Below, piece after piece: positions 1 to 11,400 of a stretch of 64,000 nt of DNA. The DNA is from Owenia fusiformis (taxonomy: Eukaryota; Annelida; Polychaeta; Sabellida; Oweniidae). The translations under genes were made by a program, and so were the position numbers. Numbering within the stretch: the stretch's first letter is position 1; each line of letters opens with the position of its first letter. Under the pieces are notes generated by a model that made no database searches, was not told the origin of the DNA, and worked only from the letters and a program-made list of their open reading frames with translations. The DNA is taken from positions 3,434,571 through 3,498,570 of the forward strand of contig CAIIXF020000011.1 in the NCBI GenBank assembly GCA_903813345.2. Reading direction: 5' to 3'.

Positions 1-3000
1 CGATTGCAATATTCCATATTGATCATTTATAAGATTGAAAATACAATTATATTCCCTAATAATACAAAATAAAAGTGAAACACCTTTTTATGTTGCCATA
101 TTTGTGGCACCAATTGCAATTTATGAAGCCCACCTTATTACGTATATGATTTAAGAACCGACCGAACCGAGAGACAAGAACCGAGAATCGTACCGAACCG
201 AACCGAACCGTGACCGACCCTTCTCTAGAAATAACCAGACGGTCAATCCTCTTCATATCGCACTTGGATGATGATAATATCATAGTAATACATTGTAAAA
301 AATATGAGCAACATCTAATGTCTGAAACTTAAGTTATGCTGACCCTGTACTGCATCCTTAAGTGTCAGTCCCTCAATCTAGTGAGATATAACATGAATTT
401 ACTGAGCAATAAAAGTAAATAAAAGAAAAGTCAAAAGTCGGGGCAAAAGTAAAACCCCACTTGCGAAATCATCCCGGATACAGGGGAGGCCCGAAGCAGG
501 GTGGGGGCGGCTTAGCAGTTTTCGCGCGACTTTTGGCAAAAATTGTCATATTTGAAAAATCAAACAAAATCTGAAAAATACACTTGCCAGTGAAAACAAA
601 TAAGTGTTAAAAATAGGGATTTTTCATGTAATTGAACATAGCTGAAACAGAACGTATTTTTGCTCAACATTTTATGTATTCTAAAATAGAATGCCTTTAT
701 CTGAAGTACGTCAGCATACTTTTTGATCGTTTCGATTGTAAGTAGCGTTGATATCTGGCTCCAAAATTGTGAATTTCGGTGAAATTGCCAATGTAACAGG
801 ACAACACGCTTTTGAAAACATGTCATATCTCAATAATAAATGGTCGCATCTTTTAATTTTGGTTATGCTGGCATAGAGAACATTCATTCAGGGTGTGATG
901 AGAGCACCGGATTTGATCTCCACCTATTACCGAATATATAGACTCAATAAAGTAAATGTAAAATTTATTCTGTGAAAATCGACATGGTCGTTAAAACACA
1001 CCCACAGGGCATTAGGGGAATCCGAAAAAATTGGGTTATATGTGGTTGGCAAGTCCTTGATTCATTTTATCAGACCATCGTATTCCAAATCGTGATAATA
1101 ATTGTGATTGAATTATAATGAGCATTATCTGAAAATATCTGGAAATTCACCATTTTTCTTGTGAAAAACGACCAAGATGTAATTCAAACATGGGCAGCAT
1201 TCTTGTGTAAAGATGGACAGTATTCAAGAAAACATTGTATCCACTCTATTTCAACGAAAAGATTTTACGAAATAACCAGCACGACCCAATCTATGAGCGA
1301 ATATGGTGTGAAACTGTGACAATCGACATGCGTGAAAATCGACATGGTTATACCATTGTGAGTAATATAACATTGGTTAAAATACATTGATGAAATATTA
1401 AGGGCAGCTTTAGTAATGAATAAGGTAATGTTGTTCAGTTTCAAATTGGCTCAGTATAGCGAATACGGTATGTTAGTATACTTTAAGGAAAAGAGAGCTT
1501 GAGCGACTTTCAATTATCATTTGGCATAAGCGTGTCTGATTTTGGCATACACATGTCGCATTCTGGCATAATCGTTCATATCATAAGGAAAAGTAAGTTT
1601 GCTTCCACACGAGGTACTTGTTCCTTGTCTTGAATGTCATTGTATCCATGTAACTAACCATGTTTCATAAGAAGTATGATGGGATATGTCGGGCTCGTTC
1701 CAGACATTATGTAAACAATCTTCTCACAGAATCTCTTCCACATTGCATTCCAAAGGAGGTTGATCTATGCAATGTAATTCTTAGCAGTTTGTGTGTAATC
1801 TATTTTGGGAAACCTTCTACAGAAATGGGAAAGTACCTCTTGTGGAATTCGGCTGTAAATGGTGAGGCAAAACGTCTTGAGAAACAGAATCTATTACCTT
1901 AGAGGCAAAGCGCAGTTTGAAAGTCAATATCAGTGTAGTAGACTAATGTCTGGGTATAAAAATGTGAACAAATGAGACAAGGGCTAGTAGATGGCATGGA
2001 TTGCGGGTTTGAAGAAAGATAAGAGGAGGTTAGCGAGGGCAAGATAGAAAAGTACGATGGGTTTGGAAAGTGGAGGAAAGTTTAAGATCTGAAATTGGAA
2101 TTGTGTAGAACTTCGTACAATTGGAAATTAGAAAATAAAGTGAAGATGAAAACTATAAAAAGTCTCGGCCTTAATGTTTAGGAACTTTAGATCCGTTTAC
2201 CAATAATGGACACCAATGACATTGATCACAAAAGACTTTAATTAATAACGAACATTGATGGTCAAGGTGGTGCTCATTTTAAATTGACGGACACCATTGA
2301 ACTCAAAGCAGTAAATTAGTCATTTGTATAAATCACAGATGGATTAATTTGATTTTATATGATTACCAATGCTCTGATAACACATTTATAACAGTTTTAT
2401 GGTAATTTACGTATAACGATCAATTGATAGACATTGAAAAGATAACAGCTAAAGAGTTTTCTCTTTGTTCAGCGTACCTTTTCCATTTTATACGTCTTTA
2501 CAAAAATACGTTACATGCAAGCAGATGTCAAGTTATTTGGAACTTCCATAAGCATAATTTACCGAAAAAAAATTGCTACAAAAATCACTATGAAGACCAT
2601 TATAACCCAAAATGTGTCAACCTCTGTAAATAGTGTTTCGTTCAGTGCATTCCCGGGGATTGCTGACTGCAATCATAAAGTCTATTAACGTTTGGAATCA
2701 GTTTCCCTTTCAATGAATGCATCATTCTCAATGGTGAACAGCATAAACAGGCATCTCTAATTTGTAATATGAACGATTTTCTAGCTTTTCAACGATGTCT
2801 ATTTGCTTATTATTACTTTCTAATTTCATTATTACGATCTGATCTACTAGATACATTACGATCTGATGTGCAACATTCGGAATTCCCTCGTCAAACGTAA
2901 TTCGTTGCAAATCAATGTCCGAGAATAAAAAAAATCAAAAAATCAAGAGATGAGGTGCATAAAATTACGTTCCTCATTGAAAAATATCGCCAATCAAATT

Positions 3001-5000
3001 AACTAGCATTATAGAAACATAAAGCACAAGGTGCGCCATCGACGATAGAGGCAACAAAAGCGAGATGATTTTCTTCGAAAAATAAAACCGGGGGTAGACC
3101 ACTAAAATATATAGACTTCAAGAGCTTCAAACAAAACATCAGAAGAAACAAATTTAATAGCGAAAGTTAATTGTGAGATGTGATATCGGAAATCCGGAAA
3201 AGGGATCGAGTCTGACAAGAAAGAAATTTGTTTCTCTAAAGCGGAAATTATAGCGGCTAAAACAAAAATCTCAGAATGAAGAAAGCATAGTAATAAAAAC
3301 ACTTCCGGTGGTCATGGAAAAAAGTCTTGTGCTAGGAACTTGGAGAGGGGGGGGGGTTAATCGGCGAAGCGCTCCGCAGATGATGGTGTCAAGAGAAACG
3401 TCTCTACACCGGTGCAGATTATTTTTATGATTGAACTATACGTATACGTTAGCCTTACTGGACTCGACTCGACATCAATATCATATGTTTCAATTGACAA
3501 CGTACACTCGAGTAGAATAAGTATCGGGTTCTTGATTTGAAATATGTTTAAGGGACATTTCAGATCTAGAAATCTAGATAGATGCTGATTGCACTCCAAT
3601 ATTACGTAAATGGTTGTCCTGTTGTTGTGATACATGCAGGAAAAACGTTACTAGGAAGGAAAAATTACTCAAATTGTAAAAACAAGGCAAGGTACCAAAC
3701 CTGGTATATGAGATAAAAGGGAAACATATGCCAAGGGTGTCAAAAAATATTTTAACGACATGGCATCTGTCACCCAATTCTCAATCAATCTAAAAATGTA
3801 AACCCTTGTCTCATGAATCAGTGTAATGTTTTGGTAAAGTTGGTGTGAAAAGGATGTAGAAAAGATGTGTTCAGTGCATATAGACTTTGCGGACGTAATA
3901 CGTACATGTCCTAAGTTTATTTTCTTTGACGATATTTTAGAATAAAATCTGGAAAACGACAGGATTCTCCAAATCATGTTTTACGTATGTCCTGTTTTGA
4001 CGGGAAATTTTACATAAACGTGGTCATATTTGGATGCAAATACAAACTGTGTGTTTCTCAATTCAGCTAGTTATATCCTACATATCAAAAATGTCGATTC
4101 GTGAAGTAAGCGTTCCCTAAAATGAACTTTCTAAATCATTGTCCTTTGTTTCTAATTGTCTTGTGAAAATCGACATGCGGTTGAATAGTGAAATAGCGTA
4201 ATGATCAATTCTTCCCAAATAAAACTGTTATCATTTTTCATCGTCTTTAGGATCATTTTTTTATGATCGCATCGATTCACGTTTCAATAAAGTCGACCCT
4301 TTCAATTTATTCAAATGAAAAACAAAAGTTAAGTAAAAAAATCGAGAAAAATGATAGATTTTATTGGTTCATGTTGACAAGTGATGCACATCAAAAAGGA
4401 AAAGCTTGCAGTCCAAATCCATTTGCGATTTTAAAGGACAGTTAAGTACCATGAGGAACTTTCTTGGTTTTTTGAAAATGTTGCATTCTAATTTGAATAG
4501 CTTGATATATTAATCAGGGGGTCAAGATGTGAAAATCGACAAGTTTGAGACGGACCCTAATTTCAATTTGAAATTTCGTCTATTTTTCCTAGGAGTTTAC
4601 TTCAATGCCTTGGGTAACGAATGTACAATTGTATACAGATATATACTATATGTCTATTTGAAAAAAATATTTTAGAATTTTTTTCACTTTTTAACAAAAT
4701 TAATTTCACACTTAAGTGGTTTTGAGTGTTGCGTAATTACACTAATTAAACACCGACATCTACTGTAGAATTATAGTATATTTTTACATTATGAATATCT
4801 ATTTTTTGTTCGTATGCTTAGAATAACGCTCTGTGTCTTATAAAATGTATAAAAGTTCGAATCAAATTATTTACGTTTTTTGACCCCTTGTGATGAAAGA
4901 CATTTTTCGACCCGAAAGCCGGAAGTTTTTTCAGAAAATGGTATTTCAAAAGAATCAAGACATATACACCTTCATAAATATTGTTTCAAATAGTGCTGCG
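1..5000. other. non-coding stretch, no gene recognised
   Basis: No ORF here looks like a real exon: all are short, low in complexity and without plausible splice sites or family motifs. A short motif, GTGAAAATCGACATG or a close variant, recurs near 972, 1332, 4163 and 4529, with weaker forms near 1161 and 1316. A CCGAA-type microrepeat lies near 154-221, and a short G/C-richer patch near 435-530. Nothing else was identified. Confidence 0.6.
154..221. repeat. CCGAA-type simple repeat
   Basis: Imperfect iterations of GAACCG/ACCGAACCGA interrupted by a short unique spacer. It is a low-complexity simple repeat. The ORF crossing it on the minus strand is a by-product. Confidence 0.7.
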
Positions 5001-5662
5001 CTATAGTGTGCTACGGATCCTTCATATTCGGAAGTCATACCATGGACTAATAGCTTGATGATGATTTGGATATTTGGTGCTACATGGGGTTCCACATGCC
5101 AATATTTTAACGGGATAGAGGATGAATACCATGTATCCAGTGAGCTAGGTTAAAAAATTCGGTCAATTACCTCGCAGGGACTTGCACAGATTCCAACATG
5201 TTTTCCGCTGAAATGAGGTTATTGAGAACAGTGCAAACTGTGATTCGCCTTGGATCAAAACGGATAATGACCACTATGGCTAGCCACTGTTGCACCACCT
5301 AGTGCTCAAGTTAATGTTGCTTAAACACAAGCCTTTTAAACTGGTGCTCATGGTGGTAATGCCCTAGCAGCATGCCTCGCAAAGTGGTCAATAAAACATC
5401 ACTATGGAAGTCAACTGCTAACAATTTTCTAGATGTATGCCAAGTTATGGTTTCAAACCAAGTTTCGTTATGGTTCACTCTGCATTTTATCAACTGAAAA
5501 TACCACCAGTGCTTTACAGTGATGCGGAAGCTATTTAGTGTAGGAATTTAAAAGTAAACTCCGAAATAGGATATTTGCTAATAGATGTTGTAAACATCGA
5601 TGTGCAATAGGGCAAGGCAACACAAATGGAAGGAATGTATAAGGTCATGTGTAAAAAATGCT

Positions 5663-5955
5663 GACAAAATCATCATTTTCTAACAATATGACACCATCCG
5701 ATTGAAAAACCATTGTTTTCCTGTAACATGAATAGATGTTTAATATGTCCACTATTTTGATCAATTATAGCCTTCAATCTTGGCATAAACTTGGCGATAG
5801 CATCATTGATATGCTTTTGAAATAATGAATACCATTTAAAAACAACTCTGTTCTGAATATATGTAAGGGGTTCATGGTACACCAACTCTGTTAGTTCTCC
5901 CATCGCGGTCGTTGGCATCGGGTTAACTGGGGGGGGGGCAGTGATTAAGGGGGAT
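5663..5955 (-). pseudogene. Tc1/mariner-type transposase C-terminal relic (minus copy)
   Basis: The minus strand encodes a fragment ending in RLKAIIDQNSGHIKHLF, which resembles the C-terminal end of IS630/Tc1/mariner-like transposases (a pattern like RL..CI...GGH.EHL). It is homologous to, and inverted relative to, the fragment at 5964-6352. Matching homopolymer C and G runs lie at the shared inner edge. The reading frame is short and there is no complete DDE domain, so this is a dead fragment. Family assignment rests on motif resemblance only. Confidence 0.55.
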
Positions 5956-5963
5956 GAATCAAT

Positions 5964-6352
5964 ATGTCATACACAGACGACTTATTCCTGATCTCATATT
6001 CGGATCATTACATTTTCCAACAAGATAGGGCTTCAAGTCATAGATCCCACAAGACATTCAAATATTTAAAGGAGAATGTGCCTCGATCCATCTTAATCAT
6101 TGCCCCCCCCCCCAGATCACCCGATGCCAGCGTCCGCCACTACCACGTATAAGGAGAACCAACAAAATTGTGATGAACATCTTACATCTATTTAGTCCCC
6201 CAAGGAATGAAGTGGAATTCATAATTTCAAAAGCATATCAATGATGCTATTGACCAGTTTAGGCAAAGATTGAAGGCTTTAATTGATCAGCATGAAGTAC
6301 ATATTGAACATCTGTTTCTGTTGACAAAAAAACTTGTTTTTAGATTTTGAAA
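5964..6352 (+). pseudogene. Tc1/mariner-type transposase relic (plus copy)
   Basis: The plus strand reads FQQDRASSHRSHKTFKYLKENVP and then PPRSPDA. This matches the second catalytic-Asp block of Tc1/mariner transposases (normally QQDGAPAH...) followed by the WPPxSPDxNP block. Further on, frameshifts separate it from RLKALIDQHEVHIEHLF, the family C-terminus. Several stops and frameshifts break the frame, and the third catalytic position is degraded. The plus copy and the minus copy at 5663-5955 lie head to head. Confidence 0.65.
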
Positions 6353-6359
6353 ACCTGTT

Positions 6360-7715
6360 TTGAAACTGGTATTTAATATAATATGTTTCCATCAATATTT
6401 ACTTTTGAAACACGAGTGTCCCATTTTTGCCGATTTCACTTTTTCTTATTTTTGTACTACAAACTGTATATAGATATATTTTTTCCAAGAATAACATGCA
6501 TACCATAGAACATCGTTAGTCAGTGTCCAATGATTTCCAGTTGCTCGATTGCCCTTACAGAGCTTGCGAGTCGATTAAATTTTGTAAGATGGCTCGAATT
6601 TGGAGCCAGAAAAATGACCTCCGCATTTTTCCTAAACAGAAACACGATGTACAATCTGTTCTAAATTGTTTAACATGTTTAACGTGATCGTCTTCGATAT
6701 TAATATTTAGAACGCAAATTTGGCATTAAAGGAAATTTTGCTCAAATGGAAACATCTTAATATTAAGCCCATGATATTACGCATGGTCAGTTCTTTCTCA
6801 TTTTCATAAAAAAATGTACAAGAATAATCTGTGTACTGCACAAAACAAAATGGTCGCGAGACAGGGGTCGACCGTTAGAATCGTATACCAAGACATCACT
6901 TGTTCAATCGGTCACATGTTTGATCTGTCAATTTTTAAAATAAAGTTTCTCTAATGTCAAACATTAAGCGGCGTAGATATTCAACCATGTGACACATTCA
7001 CTTTAGCTGTATGTTTTGACCGTGTACGTCATCTATTCATTTAAGTTATTCAAAAATACGTTCGTGAAAGTGTGCGTGCCCATATTTAAAGATCTTTGAA
7101 CTGTCAATGCTGTTTTCTACGCGAGTGATTTTTTCTCACTTCCATAGTCATGATAGTTTTATTTTCAATATTCATAATCACAATCTGTTCTGAATCGTTT
7201 ATCGTCTTCGATATACTTTTAATGGTCAGAATTACTTTTTATCATTATTTTTAATTTTCATTATCAATTCATTGATAAAACAATCAATTAAGAATGATTA
7301 ATACAATGACAATTAGTCAAGCCAAGTCAAAACGAGACATGCCGTCAACAAAAAGTTGGAGACTTTAACAATATGTCATCATTCGTGGTGGTGACATAAC
7401 AAACAAAATAAAACTTATTTGCTGAAACTAATTTTGTTGTATTTCTAGATTACTGCTTTACAAAGTACTATATCTAGTAGGACGTGTTAGGTGTTATATA
7501 GCGGGGGAGTGGGGTGTGGTCAAGCCTCATTTTATAAAGTTGCATAAATCGACGAAACTTCATCCTCTTGGAATCATCGAAACAATAGATTTAAACATTT
7601 TTACAAAGCTTTTGCACATATTAACCCCTCCCCTACTTTCCACATCTGTGTTGATCCATGTTATTCATTCTCAACATTTATTCACACTGGCGCTTCTTTG
7701 TAATTGCTCGTTGGA
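6360..7715. other. intergenic, nothing recognised
   Basis: AT-rich sequence with no credible exon, RNA gene or repeat array seen on either strand. The short ORF at 7516-7719 has no family signature and abuts a TIR element. Confidence 0.5.
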
Positions 7716-7719
7716 TTAG

Positions 7720-8110
7720 GTAACTTTGACCGTTAATTTGAATTTTTGGACCTACCAGATGCTTGAAAATCAAGGATTGCGAGTCTCATACTGCACCGTT
7801 TTTCTTCAAACCTATACCATTAAAAGCAAAACAAAATTGTCTTTCTGTCGGTGCATTGCTTTATTGTAAAGAGTCCCTCGTTCTAGCAGCGTTTTGATAC
7901 CCAGCTGTTAGAAGGCTTTCTTACAGCTGGGGACCAAAATACCGCTGGAAGTAGGGATTCTTTTTAAGAGAATAATGTACCATCAGGAAGGGATTTTTGT
8001 TATGCTTTGAATGGAATAAGTTTGAAGAAAATGGGTGCAGTATGAGACTCGTAATCCTTGATTTTCAAATATCCGGTAGGTCAAAAAATCAAATAAACGG
8101 TCGAAGTTAG
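7720..8110. mobile_element. MITE family A, copy 1
   Basis: The two ends are inverted copies of each other for about 90 bp. The left arm contains TTGAAAATCAAGGATTGCGA and TGCACCGTTTTTCTTCAAAC, and the right arm is the diverged reverse complement. No coding capacity lies between the arms. A second copy with the same arms lies at 45205-45514, so this is a dispersed non-autonomous DNA-transposon family. The target-site duplication is unclear. Confidence 0.7.
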
Positions 8111-8243
8111 GACAGCGTGGATATACATTTTTTCAGAAATATATGGAAAATGAAGCAAGGGTGTTCTAGATGCAAAATGAATTAAGAATTTACAGCTTCG
8201 TCCTTACGCCTCTCATGTATTTAATTCTGTCTGAATTGTTTTA

Positions 8244-8495
8244 TTATATTTTTGGTTCTTTATATGTTTTCGTTGTGTACTTCTTTGACGCAAACACAAA
8301 GTTGCTTGGCACCCAACCATATACCCACTTCTTGTTTTCGTCGAGTTTGTAGCCTTTCACCCATTTCTTCTCGAAAGAACCGTTATTCCCCAGATCTAAA
8401 TTGAGCACTAGGGGTTGCTTCTGGTTGAAGTTAAGGTAACCCTTCTTGTTTGGTGTATATTTATAACGTCCAAAATAAATTCTCCACGTGTTATC
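8244..8495 (-). CDS. secreted SH3 protein, exon 3 (SH3-like domain and stop)
   Basis: The exon begins after GTTTTCAG at DNTWRIYFGRY and ends with KEPKI and TAA. An AATAAA on the minus strand (8240-8245) overlaps the stop codon and could serve as, or mask, a poly(A) signal. SH3 hallmarks are the aromatic-rich first strand, the double-Trp segment KKWVYGW and PSNFV. Confidence 0.7.
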   Translation of the reverse strand, partial: DNTWRIYFGRYKYTPNKKGYLNFNQKQPLVLNLDLGNNGSFEKKWVKGYKLDENKKWVYGWVPSNFVFASKKYTTKTYKEPKI

Positions 8496-11400
8496 CTGAA
8501 AACATAAATATTTTAAATATATGTTTATCAATCAATATATGACAATCAAATTTTTCATCGGGGTCGGTCTGGAACAAGATATACATTTACAAATCATTAA
8601 ATACTCGGTTGTCTCAAATCTTATTGTCAAGTATACCATACGCTTCGTTACACTTATGGCAACGTGACATTGAATGGCGTAATTTCGACAGTCGCATCTC
8701 TATATTTTAGATGCAGTTGGTCGCCTTGAAATTTTAGAATTTTAGCGCTGAGTTAAAGTTACTTTGTATCAACTACAAAACGTTAAAGTTACTATTATAT
8801 ATGTATGAAATACAAAATGTTAAGGTTACTATTATACATGTACCAAATACAAAATGATAAGGTTACTATCATATATGTATCAGATACAAAACCTTAAAGT
8901 TACAATTATATATGCAAATACAAAATGTTAAGGTTAATATTATGTATGTATCAAATACAAAATGATAAGGTCACTATTATATATGTATCAGATCCGAAAC
9001 ATTAAAGCTACTATATACAGGGCGTTCATTAAGTTTGTGCAAAGATACTCTAAAATTTGGGTTTCAATCTGGCTGAAATTTTGACTCAGTATACCTCCAC
9101 TATTCATACATTGAAATCCAAAATTACAAGGAATGGGTTCATAAAGAAAAAATATATGGTTTCTATCGCAACCTGAGTCGGGGTTAGGCGGAGCAGGCAA
9201 AAGGATCTGTTTTGTTTGAATGTTCACATTTTTAAATGTTGTCCTATTTATTTTACTAATAGTATCTCAAGGGTATAGGTGTTCAACATAGTGTCCATCA
9301 TGGTCTATTAACCTATACTGTCTCACTACCTATTTCCGCAAGCAGATGGCGGAAGCCATTTGAAAAATATCTGGCAATTGATCCTTGCATGGATGCCATA
9401 AATTCTCCTAATAGGTCGAATGACGAATTTCACTAAATCATTCCTCACATATGCCATTCGCAAGAAGAGAGTAATGCATGAAAAACCAAGGGATCCCAGC
9501 TACTATACTTATCGTGATGATACCCCCCCCCCCCCCCAAGTAACACCTCATATCTTGTCAAGGATATTTTCTCAAACAAATTGAAGATGGGTCGACAAAA
9601 TCAAGCTCTCTACTCACCTGACAAGGCACCCCTTGACTTTGGGGTTTCAGGAAGAATTGTGAATGATTTTGGTGGAATTCATCATTCGACCTTAGGAGAA
9701 ATTATGAGATCCATACAAGGATCAATCGCCAGATATTTCCCAAATGGGTGTCCCCATCTGTCCTTTAGATACTGTTAGAAAAATAAATAGGACAAAATAA
9801 AAAAATGAATAGGACAAAATAAAAAAATGAATATTCATACGGAACGGATCCCTTTGCCTGCTTAGCCTACACCCGACTCTCGTTACTATAGCAATCATAA
9901 CCTTTTTTCTTTATAATTTAGGATTTCAATGTGCTAATAGTGGACCTATACAGAGTGAACATTTCAGCCAGATTGACTCAGAAACAGAATTTTTAGAGTA
10001 TCTTTGCACGAACTTAATGAACATCCTGTTTATGTATCAAATACTAAATGTCAAGGTTAATATTATATTGGTTCAAATACAAAATGTTAAAGGGTTCCGA
10101 TTAGAATCCCGTAAAAAACAATATGGCGGCTCCAGGCGAATCAACTGGATCAGTCCATTTTTAAGAAATAAGGGGAGTTCTGTAAAATCCAGTTTATTGA
10201 AATTGTCTTTGAGATAAAGTAATCCGTTTATAATGATTTTGAAAACGTTATCCAAAGAGTGATTGCGATCAAAGAATATATGTACAACAGCCAATATAAA
10301 TCCTTGTATTAGAAACCGGTTTGTCTTGCTTTGTTTCATTTGTAGGATAGTTCATATGCCAAGATGTGTGCTATTACGTTATGGGGAAATTTAGATGCCA
10401 ATTTTTCCTTATTATTCACAAATAGAAGATCCTGAAACTTCACCAATAAATGTGGAATTGATTTGTCAAAATAAAAATCACCCTTTTATAAATGTGTGAC
10501 GATCTATAATATACTTATGCTATATAACAGTTAGAGGTGTTGACACAACAACCTCGAACCTGTGAACCCTTGAGTATTATTCCGGGATCGGGCCTTTTAT
10601 ACTAAACGGTGAGCAACACCAGAAACGAGCGTTCGATTTGCTAAACGATATGCGTCACCCTTTAAGGTTACTTTTATACATGTATCAAATACAAAACGTT
10701 AAAGTTACTATTATATATGGAAATGCAAAATGTTAAGGTTACTATTATATATGTATCAAATACAAAATATTAAGGTTAGGCTACCATCGTGTTTACTCGT
10801 GTTTAACTGTTAAATATTAGAGCTCCGACTAATATAGTCTGATATTAAGTTGGAAAGAAATGACACGATCGACACGGATGCCAAGTTGGCACGAATTTTG
10901 TCAAAATCAAGCGTTGTATAAATGAAATAACATGTATGGCCACCGTCGGAAACTCCAACAGCTACAATTAATATATAAGCGCAAATTCCAAAGGGAATAG
11001 TGACTAAAAACTTTAAAGAAACCCAACAAGAAAAGCAAACTATAAGTGTAAATCTGTCATAAGAAAAGTATACCCTATATATCCCAAAACCATAATCTAA
11101 CTTGAAAAGAAACAATGTCTAACATCCCCCTACCCCCGTCCAATCGAGAACCAATATAACAATCCTGGACCAGAACACCAAGGGACATTTCATTCATACT
11201 GAAGTCATTACAATACATGTTGAACAAAATTGCAAAATTGATAGCCAATACTCATAACATGAAAAATAGTTGTAGATACTAGTGCTCATACAAGAGTATT
11301 CAGTCTCAAATGATGTGGGATAGATAAAATCCAGTCTCGATGGAGATTAAGAGTATGATTTAAGCATGGAATAGACAATTTGAAATATACAGAGTTTTAA

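Larger units (their letters stand above)
8750..10790. repeat. interrupted ~37-40-bp tandem repeat
   Basis: Units of the form GTTAAGGTTACTATTATATA followed by TGTATCAAATACAAAAT occur at about 8750-9017, 10029-10089 and 10662-10790. The array is split by two transposons (9018-10028 and 10090-10661). Both flanks resume the repeat unit, which lets the empty sites be reconstructed. Confidence 0.8.

Noticed and set aside
10810-11115. 101-codon hydrophobic minus-strand ORF
   Set aside because: Lies in an intron on the same strand as the SH3 gene, without splice sites or family motifs. Hydrophobicity is expected of T-rich frames.
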